From Bacillus thermozeamaize (GTDB taxonomy: Bacteria > Bacillota > Bacilli > ZCTH02-B2), in the NCBI GenBank assembly GCA_002159075.1, contig LZRT01000056.1, forward strand, positions 1 through 64,000: DNA of 64,000 nt, in the 5' to 3' direction. The position numbers and the translations under genes were made by a program. Below the pieces are notes generated by a model. It had not been told where the DNA came from. It did no database searches and saw nothing but the letters and a program-made list of their open reading frames with translations. How positions within the stretch are numbered: the first letter of the stretch is position 1; each line of letters opens with the position of its first letter. This document shows, one piece after another, positions 27,831 to 36,044 of this stretch.

Positions 27831-28721
27831 TTGCGGGTTACACAGAGCATGCTGAATGCCCAGTTGCTGCGGGATATCAACAACAACCTGCAGCGGATGG
27901 CCAAGAACCAGGAACGTTTAGCCTCGCAATCGATGGTCAACCGCCCATCTGATGATCCGGTAGCCTCCACCCTGATTTTGCGCTACCGGGAGGAACTGGC
28001 CGCCAATTTCCAGTACCAGCGGAACGTGGATGATGCCATGTCCTGGCTGGAGCAGTACGACAGTGCCCTGAAAGAGGTAAACGACATCCTGCAGGCAGCG
28101 CGAGAAGAAGCGATTCGTGCGGCGAACGGCACCAATCCCGATACCTCGCTGGAAGCGATTGCCCAGAAGATCGAACAGCTTTATAACCAGTTGATAGCTG
28201 TTGGCAATACGCAATTTAAAGGGAAATATATTTTTAACGGTAAAGAAACTGGAAAACAACCATACACGCCAGGTAACCCAGGAGATCATAAAGCAGATAA
28301 TAATAGCCCTATTGAATTTGAAGTGATGCCAGGGGTAAAAATCCAAGTTAATTCCTTAGGAGAATTGGTGTTTGGAAAAGATACAGATGTCGATAATGCA
28401 TTTAATGTTTTAAAGGAGCTCCAAGATGTTTTAACTGGCGGACCCGGAGATATTCAAACCATTATCGGTAAACTCGATACTCGCATTGATAAAGTCCTCA
28501 ATCAATGGACCGATGTCGGTGCTCGAATGAACCGTTTGGAGCTAATCAAAAGCCGCTTGCAGGATGAAGATTACAACCTGCAGAAGCTTCTAAGCAAGGC
28601 GCAGGATACTGATGTGGCAAAAATCTACATGCTTCTTAAAACGGATGAGAACGTGTACCAGGCATCCCTGTCGGTAGGTGCCCGGATTATTCGCCCCAGC
28701 CTAGTGGATTTTCTGCGGTAG
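27831..28721 (+). CDS. flgL: Flagellar hook-associated protein 3 FlgL
   Basis: Second junction protein between hook and filament. The start MRVTQSMLNAQLLRDINNNL and the flagellin-like SMVNRPSDDPVASTLILRYR are conserved, and the C-terminus (AQDTDVAKIYMLLKTDENVYQ) matches FlgL. About 296 residues. TTG 27831 is chosen: AGAGGTGA lies 5 nt upstream and the protein then matches the B. subtilis start. Bases 28200-28500, the outer domain, are AT-rich (18 G+C of 60 on line 28201-28260) compared with the ends of the gene. Confidence 0.94.
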   Translation: MRVTQSMLNAQLLRDINNNLQRMAKNQERLASQSMVNRPSDDPVASTLILRYREELAANFQYQRNVDDAMSWLEQYDSALKEVNDILQAAREEAIRAANGTNPDTSLEAIAQKIEQLYNQLIAVGNTQFKGKYIFNGKETGKQPYTPGNPGDHKADNNSPIEFEVMPGVKIQVNSLGELVFGKDTDVDNAFNVLKELQDVLTGGPGDIQTIIGKLDTRIDKVLNQWTDVGARMNRLELIKSRLQDEDYNLQKLLSKAQDTDVAKIYMLLKTDENVYQASLSVGARIIRPSLVDFLR

Positions 28722-28856
28722 TGCAATGACACCAAATGTTTCAGAAAATATTTCAGACTTTATTATTCGACTTCAACTTCCTGTAGCAACAAAAGAGAAA
28801 TATGTATCGGTTACTGACATGTCATAATGGCTTGATCTTCTTGGGAGAGATGTTCC

Positions 28857-29423
28857 TTGTTTCCTCGACTGGAGATTCGGCAGACCTTTGTGGCCATCGG
28901 CATACAGACAGAACCCGGTTTCTTTCAAATCAGACAGTATCGGCCGATGGTCAACCCGCAAACGGAACCTTCCCGTCTGGAGATCCATCGCGAACCGGCA
29001 CGGTTGGAGATTGATGCCGACAAAGCTTGGGATGCGCTGGCGCAGGGGCCTCATCTGGCGACGATGTTGCGGATATACGCGCAAGGGCGGGAGGCGATTC
29101 TGGAGCAAATTGCCGAGATTGTCCAAAAAGGGGATCGGATGGCGGCGATTCACATACCCCAAGATCCGGTGGGCGAAATGGCAACCGAATGGCACCGGCC
29201 GATTCGGATTGCCGATGCGGTGGCTGGGCCGGTGAGCTATGACAATGTGGACATCCGGTTTATCCCTGATCAGCTTTCATTTTCTTACCAGTCTGCGCAG
29301 GTAACCTTTGATCCCTTGACGGCGAAGCCGGAGATTCAATATCATCCTGGAAAAGTCAATATCTATCTTCGTCAGAAAAACCACCTGGAGATCCGGGTGG
29401 TCGGTCTGGATGCCCGTGTCTGA
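28857..29423 (+). CDS. yviE: YviE-like protein (DUF6470 family) of the flagellar operon
   Basis: Protein of unknown function found next to flgL in Bacillales. The family opening is visible (PRLEIRQTFVAIGIQTEPG), then IRQYRPMVNPQTEPSRLEI, and a repetitive beta-rich C-terminal region (KVNIYLRQKNHLEIRVVGLDA). 188 residues. The TTG start at 28857 has GGGAGAGA about 7 nt upstream. In B. subtilis this gene precedes fliW and csrA; here neither follows. Confidence 0.85.
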   Translation: MFPRLEIRQTFVAIGIQTEPGFFQIRQYRPMVNPQTEPSRLEIHREPARLEIDADKAWDALAQGPHLATMLRIYAQGREAILEQIAEIVQKGDRMAAIHIPQDPVGEMATEWHRPIRIADAVAGPVSYDNVDIRFIPDQLSFSYQSAQVTFDPLTAKPEIQYHPGKVNIYLRQKNHLEIRVVGLDARV

Positions 29424-29436
29424 AACCGGGCTTTTT
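29412..29436 (+). terminator. Weak intrinsic terminator at the end of yviE
   Basis: GCCCG (29412-29416) / CGGGC (29427-29431) with the yviE stop codon in the loop, followed by TTTTT. The stem is only 5 bp. Confidence 0.45.
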
Positions 29437-29517
29437 GTGTTTCGTCCAGATGGCAAAACGGATGATCTCCAAATGGAATGATGAGTACAGGAATGAGATG
29501 ATTCAGGGGTGATGAGG

Positions 29518-29877
29518 ATGAAAAAAATCATGTTTATCCAGTTTGGCATGGGAATCGACTTGCACGGTCAGGATGTCAGCAAGGCTGCCATTCGCGCTGT
29601 ACAGAATGCCATTCACCACAATTCGATGCCTGGTTTGCGCTCCGTCTTGCCGGAAAACAGCCTGGACAATATGAAGGTGCGGGTGAAACTGGCGGTACCT
29701 GCCGATGAGGAAAAACTGGATGTGGATGCCGTCAAACGCCAGTTGCCATATGGCCAGGTGGAGGTGTTGGTGCAAAAGGGCGGGATGCTGAGTACAAGCG
29801 GTGTGATCCTGCCGGACAAAGGGGACATCAACGACCTGGCCTATGTTGTCATTGCAGCCGTGGAAGTGGGGTATTGA
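29518..29877 (+). CDS. Lin0512 family protein (unknown function)
   Basis: A 120-residue protein of the Lin0512 family (KKIMFIQFGMGIDLHGQDVSK, then AIRAVQNAIHHNSMPGLR). The family has no proven function. Start candidates are ATG 29518, ATG 29512 and GTG 29509; AGGGGTGATG overlaps them and I prefer 29518. It occupies the place where fliW, csrA and hag stand in B. subtilis, so it has either been inserted or left behind after loss or transfer of those genes. About 200 AT-rich nt follow before flaG. Confidence 0.8.
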   Translation: MKKIMFIQFGMGIDLHGQDVSKAAIRAVQNAIHHNSMPGLRSVLPENSLDNMKVRVKLAVPADEEKLDVDAVKRQLPYGQVEVLVQKGGMLSTSGVILPDKGDINDLAYVVIAAVEVGY

Positions 29878-30078
29878 CAGGCAATATCGCACAAGGAGAT
29901 ACTTGCCAATTTGATACAAATCGACGTGAAAATGAATGATTTCCCTTCGATTTGCTAAAAAAATGCCATTTTCACCGTCATTTTATCTTTTACCCAAAAC
30001 CTTCCTTTATCCGAAAAAACAAAAAAACAGATCGTTGGAAGATAGCCGGTATCGAAGCAAAAGGACGGTGAATGGAAA

Positions 30079-30453
30079 TTGGATACGCGTCACATCCCGG
30101 TGCAGCTTGTGTCTCCTCTTCCTTCGCCGCAGGCTGCGACCCCGCAACTTCCACGGGAGAATGGGGAACAGCAACAGGAGGCAGAAAAAGCTGTTGGCAT
30201 TCAGGGGCAAAACGTGACTCTTTCTCTCTCAAGGGCAAGTCTGGAGAAGGCGGTTGAAGGGATCAATAAAACATTGGAAATTACCCGGACGCATTTGCGT
30301 TTTACCCTTCATGAGGAACTGGAAGAGTATTATGTCCAGGTGATCAATGACCAAACACAGGAAGTGATCAAGGAAATCCCGCCGAAAAAATTCCTGGACA
30401 TCGTGGCGGAGATATGGAAACTGGCCGGCATACTGGTAGACGAAAAGCGATGA
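30079..30453 (+). CDS. flaG: Flagellar protein FlaG
   Basis: FlaG (YvyC in B. subtilis) lies next to fliD and affects filament length or assembly in several bacteria. The conserved part is the C-terminal 70 residues (LRFTLHEELEEYYVQVIND, EVIKEIPPKKFLDIVAEIWK, LAGILVDEKR). The N-terminal 45 residues are Pro/Gln-rich. The start is TTG 30079, with GGACGGTGA 7 nt upstream. A GCCGGTAT at 30045-30052 resembles a sigma-D -10 but lacks a good -35. Confidence 0.87.
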   Translation: MDTRHIPVQLVSPLPSPQAATPQLPRENGEQQQEAEKAVGIQGQNVTLSLSRASLEKAVEGINKTLEITRTHLRFTLHEELEEYYVQVINDQTQEVIKEIPPKKFLDIVAEIWKLAGILVDEKR

Positions 30454-30520
30454 TCACCATTGCCTTGGATAGCCGAAGAGTGGCATAGCAGCAGAAGAAC
30501 CTAACAGGGAGGTGTTACCG

Positions 30521-32188
30521 GTGCCAATCAGTCCGATACGGTTCAGCGGTCTAGCGTCGGGATTGGATACGGAAAACATTATCAAGGAATTGATGAATGC
30601 GCACAGAATTCCTCTCAACCGGCTGATGCAGCAGCGTCAGCTTCTGGAATGGCAAAAAGAAGCCTACCGTGAAGTCAACCGGCTCATGGTCAACTTCCGG
30701 AAGGCGGTCGAACCCCTGCGTTTCCAGGGAACTTTCCTCGCGAAAAAGGCCAATGTTTCTGATACTACACTGGCCAATGTCACTGCCAGTAATAATGCGG
30801 TTGAGGGAACCTATACATTGACGGTAAAGCAGCTGGCTAAAGGTGCTTCGATGACGAGTAAGCAGCTGTCTTATGATACATTGGATACCCCACTAATAGT
30901 GAATGATGATCAAGGAAATCCAATCACTATTCCAGATAAAATCAAGATTAATGGACAAGAAGTGGATTTTACCTCCTTTAAGGCAGATGGTAAGTTGACA
31001 GTGGGTGAATTTGTTTCTGCAGTCAATGCAATGTCGTCTGAAACCAAAGTGAGAGTTTCATACGATACGACAACGAAACGTTTTTTCTTCATTTCAACAA
31101 TAACTGGAAGTGATGCTAAAATAGATTTTAGTGCAAATATTGATAATGCCGATGCAAAAAAATTTTTAGAAGATGCCATTGGTATCATTGTCGATCCCAG
31201 TTCCCTGGATCCTAGTAATCCAGATGATCTTAAAATTTTAGATCAACTTACTGGTAAAAATGCCGAGATCGTTTTTCTAGGAGAAACCTTCCAATTCAAT
31301 ACCAACACAATCAACATCAACGGCCTGACGATCCAACTTGTCAAAGATCCAGGCGGTACCCCGATCACCACGACCATCACCGTCTCCCGGGACACCGATG
31401 CCATCTATAATAACATTAAAACCTTCATCGACGAATACAACAAGCTGGTGGACGAGGTCAATAAGAAGTTGCAGGAGCCACGCTACCGCGACTATCCGCC
31501 GCTGACCAAGGAACAGAAGGAACAGATGAAGGAGAAAGAGATCGAACTCTGGGAGGAAAAGGCCAAAAGCGGAATGATCCGCAATGACAGCCTCATCTCA
31601 GGGTTTATGGCGCAGCTTCGTTTGATTGCCTACAGCACAGTTGAGCCAGTGGATAGTTCTAAATGGTCGAACGGTGTGACAAACAGCGCCCTGAAACATT
31701 TGGCTGCGCTGGGGATCGAAACAGGTTCCTATGTGGATGAAAACGGCAAGTTGGTGTACGGAGAGCGCGGGAAGCTGTACATTAAGGACGAGGCCAAGCT
31801 GCGCCAGGCGATCAGTGAGAATCCGGACGATGTGATGATGCTGTTTACCGCCCGGCCGAATCCTATAGATCCGGATCAGACAGGAACCGCGATTGATCAG
31901 GAACATTTAGGGCTTGGCCACCGGCTGTACAACCAAGTCAACCTTGCAATTAGCCAGCTCAGTGAGAAGGCAGGAAGCGTCAACAGCCTGATGCTGGTGG
32001 ATAACAGTACCCTCGGAGAGCGAATAAAAGATATTGACGAGCGGATTGCCCGCATGCAAGACCGTCTGGTGATGATTGAGCAGCGTTACTGGAGCCAGTT
32101 TACGGCAATGGAGCGGGCTCTTGCCCGGATGAACATGCAAAGCGCTTGGCTAGCGCAGACGTTTGGCGGTGGCGGTCAGCAGTCGTGA
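30521..32188 (+). CDS. fliD: Flagellar filament cap protein FliD
   Basis: Caps the filament and guides flagellin assembly. The N-terminal part is conserved (RFSGLASGLDTENIIKELM), and the C-terminus has the coiled coil of the D0/D1 legs (RIARMQDRLVMIEQRYWSQF, then ARMNMQSAWLAQTFGGG). About 555 residues. GTG 30521 is preferred, with GGGAGGTG upstream. Bases about 30770-31320 (outer head domains) are AT-rich: 15 G+C of 60 on line 31081-31140, against 35 of 60 on line 31441-31500. This is the same pattern as in flgK and flgL. Confidence 0.94.
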   Translation: MPISPIRFSGLASGLDTENIIKELMNAHRIPLNRLMQQRQLLEWQKEAYREVNRLMVNFRKAVEPLRFQGTFLAKKANVSDTTLANVTASNNAVEGTYTLTVKQLAKGASMTSKQLSYDTLDTPLIVNDDQGNPITIPDKIKINGQEVDFTSFKADGKLTVGEFVSAVNAMSSETKVRVSYDTTTKRFFFISTITGSDAKIDFSANIDNADAKKFLEDAIGIIVDPSSLDPSNPDDLKILDQLTGKNAEIVFLGETFQFNTNTININGLTIQLVKDPGGTPITTTITVSRDTDAIYNNIKTFIDEYNKLVDEVNKKLQEPRYRDYPPLTKEQKEQMKEKEIELWEEKAKSGMIRNDSLISGFMAQLRLIAYSTVEPVDSSKWSNGVTNSALKHLAALGIETGSYVDENGKLVYGERGKLYIKDEAKLRQAISENPDDVMMLFTARPNPIDPDQTGTAIDQEHLGLGHRLYNQVNLAISQLSEKAGSVNSLMLVDNSTLGERIKDIDERIARMQDRLVMIEQRYWSQFTAMERALARMNMQSAWLAQTFGGGGQQS

Positions 32189-32308
32189 TTTTGCAACGTG
32201 ACAGTGCAACGTGACAGGTGGAAACCGTCAAAACCTAAACGTGAGAATCCGAGCGAAGGTTTCAAGTGAAGGTCACGCAACGTGCGAGCAGACGGAGGAC
32301 GATGGGAA

Positions 32309-32686
32309 ATGGGGATGACCAATCCATACCAGGCGTATCAGATCAACCAGGTCATGACAGCCTCGCCGCCAGAATTGACCTTGATGCTTTATCAAGGAGC
32401 GGCCCGTTTTCTGAAACAGGCCATCCAGGCGCACCAGTCCAAGGATTGGGCAACGGTCAACGAACGGCTGCAACGCGTGCAGGACATTTACTATGAGCTC
32501 TTGGCTACGCTGAACCAGGAATATGAGATTGGCCGTTCGCTGGCTTCCATGTATGACTTTCTGATTCGCCATGTCCGGGAGGCCAACGTGGCCAAGGACT
32601 TAGCCAAAATGGAAGAAGCGCTGGAGCTGACGGAAGAGTTGCGGGACACGTGGGAACAGGCGATGAAACAGCTCAAGCAAAACTGA
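32309..32686 (+). CDS. fliS: Flagellin export chaperone FliS
   Basis: Binds flagellin in the cytoplasm and keeps it unfolded for export. The family start is clear (NPYQAYQINQVMTASPPELTLMLYQGAARFLKQA), and the length of 125 residues is normal. ATG 32309 lies 10 nt after GGAGG (32294-32298); ATG 32315 is also possible. Finding fliS without an adjacent flagellin gene implies that flagellin is encoded elsewhere in the genome. Confidence 0.94.
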   Translation: MGMTNPYQAYQINQVMTASPPELTLMLYQGAARFLKQAIQAHQSKDWATVNERLQRVQDIYYELLATLNQEYEIGRSLASMYDFLIRHVREANVAKDLAKMEEALELTEELRDTWEQAMKQLKQN

Positions 32687-32863
32687 GCGGGCCGTGGGTG
32701 ACAGGCCGCAGGTGGTAACATGCCATGTAGATGGCTTACATTGAATCCGGAATAGGGTGCGGTAAAGGATTGGAAGTAGCGGAAAGCATAGTAGTAGTAA
32801 CGGAAATGAGTGAGCATACATGAGCGATAACATTTGTGCCGAAACTGAAGGGGCGGGACCGGA

Positions 32864-33259
32864 TTGAGCGGATGGAAGGAGAGCACCCAAGCGGATGACT
32901 CACTTGATCGCTTTTTGGAAACCTACTGGCAGCTTTCAAAAGCGATTGCGGGAGAGATTGAAAAGTGCAACTGGGATGAAGTGAATCGCCTGTTGGAACA
33001 ACGGGAGGATTTCATCCAACGGGAAGGGCAACAATTTGCAACGGGGCCAACACTCCCGCTGAACGACAAGCAGCGGGATCTTCTTCGCCGGATTCAGGCG
33101 CTGGAGCAGGACAATCAGGGCAAGCTGGAAGAACAGATGAGCCTTCTCACAAAACAGATGCAACAGAGCCGCAGAACACGTCAAGCTGTCCGAGGGTACA
33201 TGGAGGAAGGCATCGATCGCACCGGTCTGGTCAGTACGCTGTTCAACCGGGAGGTTTAA
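32864..33259 (+). CDS. fliT: FliT-like flagellar chaperone
   Basis: Short helical protein in the normal fliT position after fliS; FliT acts as the chaperone of FliD. No strong motif is available. The evidence is position, length (131 residues) and a mainly helical, Gln/Glu-rich sequence (LEQDNQGKLEEQMSLLTKQM). The start is TTG 32864, with AGGGG upstream. The 177-nt gap to fliS holds nothing I can support. Confidence 0.72.
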   Translation: MSGWKESTQADDSLDRFLETYWQLSKAIAGEIEKCNWDEVNRLLEQREDFIQREGQQFATGPTLPLNDKQRDLLRRIQALEQDNQGKLEEQMSLLTKQMQQSRRTRQAVRGYMEEGIDRTGLVSTLFNREV

Positions 33260-33290
33260 AAAATATTCAGCCCATCATTCCACAAAGGAT

Positions 33291-33319
33291 TTGACTTTCG
33301 CCATTTTTTTCAGTATAGT
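33291..33319 (+). promoter_or_regulatory. Sigma-A promoter of the cold-shock gene
   Basis: TTGACT (33291-33296), 17 nt, TATAGT (33314-33319). It leaves a leader of roughly 105-110 nt before the coding region, as is common for cold-shock mRNAs. Confidence 0.8.
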
Positions 33320-33432
33320 CGAGTTGTGGGTCGGTTCTTTTGCAAGAAGAGTCTGCTTCGGGCGACTGAAGTTGGTTCTTTTCTCAGGAGAGCCCCTCAC
33401 GCAAGTCCATGAAGAAAGGAATGTTTTGTTCA

Positions 33433-33630
33433 ATGCAAGGGCGAGTCAAATGGTTTAGCGCCGAAAAAGGCTATGGTTTTATTGAGCGCGAAGATGGTGG
33501 CGATGTGTTTGTCCACTACACCGCGATCAATGCCGACGGTTTCAAGACACTGGAAGAGGGGCAGCTCGTCGAATTCGACATCGTCGAAGGTGCCCGTGGC
33601 CCGCAAGCAGCAAATGTAACCAGACTGTAA
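33433..33630 (+). CDS. Cold-shock protein (CspA family)
   Basis: Single-stranded nucleic-acid-binding OB-fold protein of 65 residues. RNP1 (KGYGFIE) and RNP2 (DVFVHYTAI) are both present. The conserved start [16 protein letters not shown] places the first codon at ATG 33433; the nearest Shine-Dalgarno (AAGGA) is about 13 nt away, and an in-frame ATG at 33421 is an alternative. It has its own promoter and terminator. Confidence 0.93.
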   Translation: MQGRVKWFSAEKGYGFIEREDGGDVFVHYTAINADGFKTLEEGQLVEFDIVEGARGPQAANVTRL

Positions 33631-33696
33631 TGGATGTGTTGTTATCATAGATGCCGGATTTGCAAGTGCAAGTTGCAGGATCTATATAACGACAAA

Positions 33697-33731
33697 GCCA
33701 CCCTGTCCGAAGAGGGCAGGGTGGTTTTTTT
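33697..33731 (+). terminator. Intrinsic terminator after the cold-shock gene
   Basis: CCACCCTG (33698-33705) pairs with CAGGGTGG (33717-33724), followed by seven T. It lies between convergent genes. Confidence 0.9.
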
Positions 33732-33769
33732 CGAACCCTAAACTGAGGATCGAGTAATTGCGGTTGCAA

Positions 33770-35713
33770 TTATAGCATGTTGTATTTTTTTAATTTTCTG
33801 TATAGAGTGGAACGGGCAATTTTGCAACGTCTTGCGATTTCCGACAAATTTCCATTTGTTTCTTTATACAATTGTTGAAGCAATCGTTTTTCCTCTTGTT
33901 CCAAGGGAGATGTGGATCCGCTTGCGACATTTGACAGCAAATAAGGGGGCAAATCAGAGAGAGAAATCGACTCACCGCTGGCAAACAGAACGGCATGTTC
34001 CATCACGTTTTTCAATTCCCTGATATTTCCTGGCCAGTGGTATTGCTTCAGGAATGAGAGCGCTGCTTCGTCTATCCCCGACACCTTCCGGCCATGTTGC
34101 TTGGCAAACATTTCAATGAAGTGTTTGCATAAATGGAGCAGATCATTCCCCCGTTCCCGCAACGGCGGAAGCGCCAGATGCACCACATTGAGCCGGTAGA
34201 AGAGATCGGAACGGAACTTTCCTTCTTTGACCAGTTTTTCAAGATCCTGATTGGTGGCCGCGATGATTCGGACATCCACTGGCATCGGCTTCGAGGAACC
34301 GAGGCGGACGATTTCTTTTTCCTCTAAAACACGCAGCAAAAAAACTTGCAAATCCAGCGGCATTTCACCGATTTCATCAAGAAATAACGTCCCGCCGTTC
34401 GCATCTTCAAATTTTCCTGCCTTGCCCCGCGGATTGCCGCCTGTGAAGGTGCCAGGCTCATAACCAAACAGTTCGCTGGCGATCAATTCCTTTGGAATGG
34501 CTCCGCAATTGATCGCGACAAAGGGCCCGCGATGGCGAAGGCTGGCATGATGGATCGCTCGGGCAAACCGTTCTTTACCAGTCCCACTTTCCCCTGTGAT
34601 CAATACGGGGACATTGGTGGAGGCGACAATCTGGCTTTTGTAGACGACTTCCTTTAGCGCTTGCGATTCGCCGATGATTTCAGACCAGTGATTTACTGGT
34701 GCAGGTTTTGCGTACCGGTGTGTGGGGGAACGATGCTGCGGCGATTTATGGAAATGAAGGAGAAAACCGATTCTTTCATGTTCCATGGTAATGGTCTGGA
34801 TGGAGACGGTCAGTTGCTTTTCAGGGAGTTGGGTTTCGGCCTGTGAGTTGTTAAGGGTGAGGAGAACCGATTTCAGTTCTTTCATTTCGGAGAGAGCCCA
34901 TATATCCCTTCGATCCTTTAACTGAAACAGGGACAAGGCGCTTGGAGTTGCGTCGACAACCTGTAAAACGACATCCAATACCATCATCGGGTCATTTTTC
35001 CATTTCCTGACCGCCTGCTCAAAACAGCGCTGCAGATAATTCCGCTTTTGTAAAGATGTTTGAAGCAACTGCTGTTCGATCATTTTGGCCGCCATCACTG
35101 CCGTTCCCAAGGTATGGGGTTGGGCATGATTAGATGGACCGGTCACATCAATCACTCCAAGCAGCTGCCCGGTGAGCGGATCTTGAATGGGTGAGGCTGA
35201 ACAGACCCAGGGATGGCATCCTTCACAAAAATGTTCATAGGAAAAGATCTGGATGGGCTGCTTTGTTTCAAGAGCGGTCCCGATCGCGTTGGTTCCGAAG
35301 GCTGCCTCGCTCCAGTCGGAGCCTGGAACAAAGTTGATTTTCTCCGCTCTCTTTCTGATCTGTTGGTCGCCCCGCAAATACATCATTTTTCCTGTGTGGT
35401 CACAAAGCGTGAGCAGATGGTGAGTGCCACTGATTTCCCGGGCCAAGTCATCAAGAATGGGCAGGGATACATGGTATAAGTGGGAGCGATTGACCCATTC
35501 CACCAATTGTTCGTCGGTCATTACGATGGAGGTTTGTTTTTTACGGGGATCGATACCCATGTTTTGACATCGTTCCCATGATTGATAAATATGTTTTCGT
35601 ACCCCTTGCGGTTTGCGTTTTTCCAACACGAAGTGGCCCCATTTTGCTTCGAGTTTTTTCATTTCTTCGTGGATGTCACCGACCGAACGAATAGCTATAT
35701 TTAAATTCTCCAT
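33770..35713 (-). CDS. AcoR-like sigma-54-dependent activator, probable regulator of acetone carboxylase
   Basis: Enhancer-binding protein, divergent from acxABC. The N-terminal 60-220 region resembles the AcoR GAF sensor (VKHIYQSW-type start: [43 protein letters not shown]). The AAA+ domain has Walker A GESGTGKE and Walker [10 protein letters not shown]. Its sigma-54 contact loop reads GTFTGG rather than GAFTGA; the central Phe-Thr-Gly is kept. A Fis-type helix-turn-helix closes the protein ([20 protein letters not shown]). ATG 35713 is chosen over TTG 35716; GGGGGG is just upstream. By analogy with AcxR of Xanthobacter it should respond to acetone or a ketone/alcohol and activate the promoter at 35951 (inference). 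Confidence 0.88.
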   Translation of the reverse strand: MENLNIAIRSVGDIHEEMKKLEAKWGHFVLEKRKPQGVRKHIYQSWERCQNMGIDPRKKQTSIVMTDEQLVEWVNRSHLYHVSLPILDDLAREISGTHHLLTLCDHTGKMMYLRGDQQIRKRAEKINFVPGSDWSEAAFGTNAIGTALETKQPIQIFSYEHFCEGCHPWVCSASPIQDPLTGQLLGVIDVTGPSNHAQPHTLGTAVMAAKMIEQQLLQTSLQKRNYLQRCFEQAVRKWKNDPMMVLDVVLQVVDATPSALSLFQLKDRRDIWALSEMKELKSVLLTLNNSQAETQLPEKQLTVSIQTITMEHERIGFLLHFHKSPQHRSPTHRYAKPAPVNHWSEIIGESQALKEVVYKSQIVASTNVPVLITGESGTGKERFARAIHHASLRHRGPFVAINCGAIPKELIASELFGYEPGTFTGGNPRGKAGKFEDANGGTLFLDEIGEMPLDLQVFLLRVLEEKEIVRLGSSKPMPVDVRIIAATNQDLEKLVKEGKFRSDLFYRLNVVHLALPPLRERGNDLLHLCKHFIEMFAKQHGRKVSGIDEAALSFLKQYHWPGNIRELKNVMEHAVLFASGESISLSDLPPYLLSNVASGSTSPLEQEEKRLLQQLYKETNGNLSEIARRCKIARSTLYRKLKKYNML

Positions 35714-35828
35714 CAATATCCCCCCACCATGAAGGTGAATGATGACCGTTTCTCGCTACCAATAATAATAAAATTAGCGCAAATATACAAGGAATGATTC
35801 GTTCCATTTTTATGAATCTAAATTGTTT

Positions 35829-35858
35829 CGCTACAATTGTAGCGGAACGCTACAATGT
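35829..35858. promoter_or_regulatory. Palindromic enhancer sites for the AcoR-like activator
   Basis: CGCTACAATTGTAGCG (35829-35844) is a perfect 16-bp palindrome. It is followed at once by a second, imperfect copy, CGCTACAATGTGGC from 35848. A distal half-site CGCTACCAAT lies at 35754-35763. The pair is centred about 100-115 bp before the -24/-12 promoter, the usual position for an activator of this family. Confidence 0.78.
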
Positions 35859-35950
35859 GGCTTCGGAAAGAAAAGCCCCTCCAAGCCAATAGGTGCGTGA
35901 ACGCTTCTTCATAACAAGGGACATTCCACACAATTTGCGATGCGATGAAC

Positions 35951-35967
35951 CTGGCATGAATTTTGCT
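35951..35967 (+). promoter_or_regulatory. Sigma-54 (-24/-12) promoter of acxABC
   Basis: CTGGCATGAATTTTGCT matches the sigma-54 consensus at every position, with 10 nt between GG (35953-35954) and GC (35965-35966). It shares the core ATGAATTTTGC with the promoter at 6106. The rest of the 35714-36044 gap holds the enhancer sites and the leader. Confidence 0.88.
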
Positions 35968-36044
35968 GTGCATAAGAGATGGGAGGACTTTCATCTAAGA
36001 AGACTCAAAAGACCAAAAAGTCCATTCTTAAGGAGGGGTGCCGT

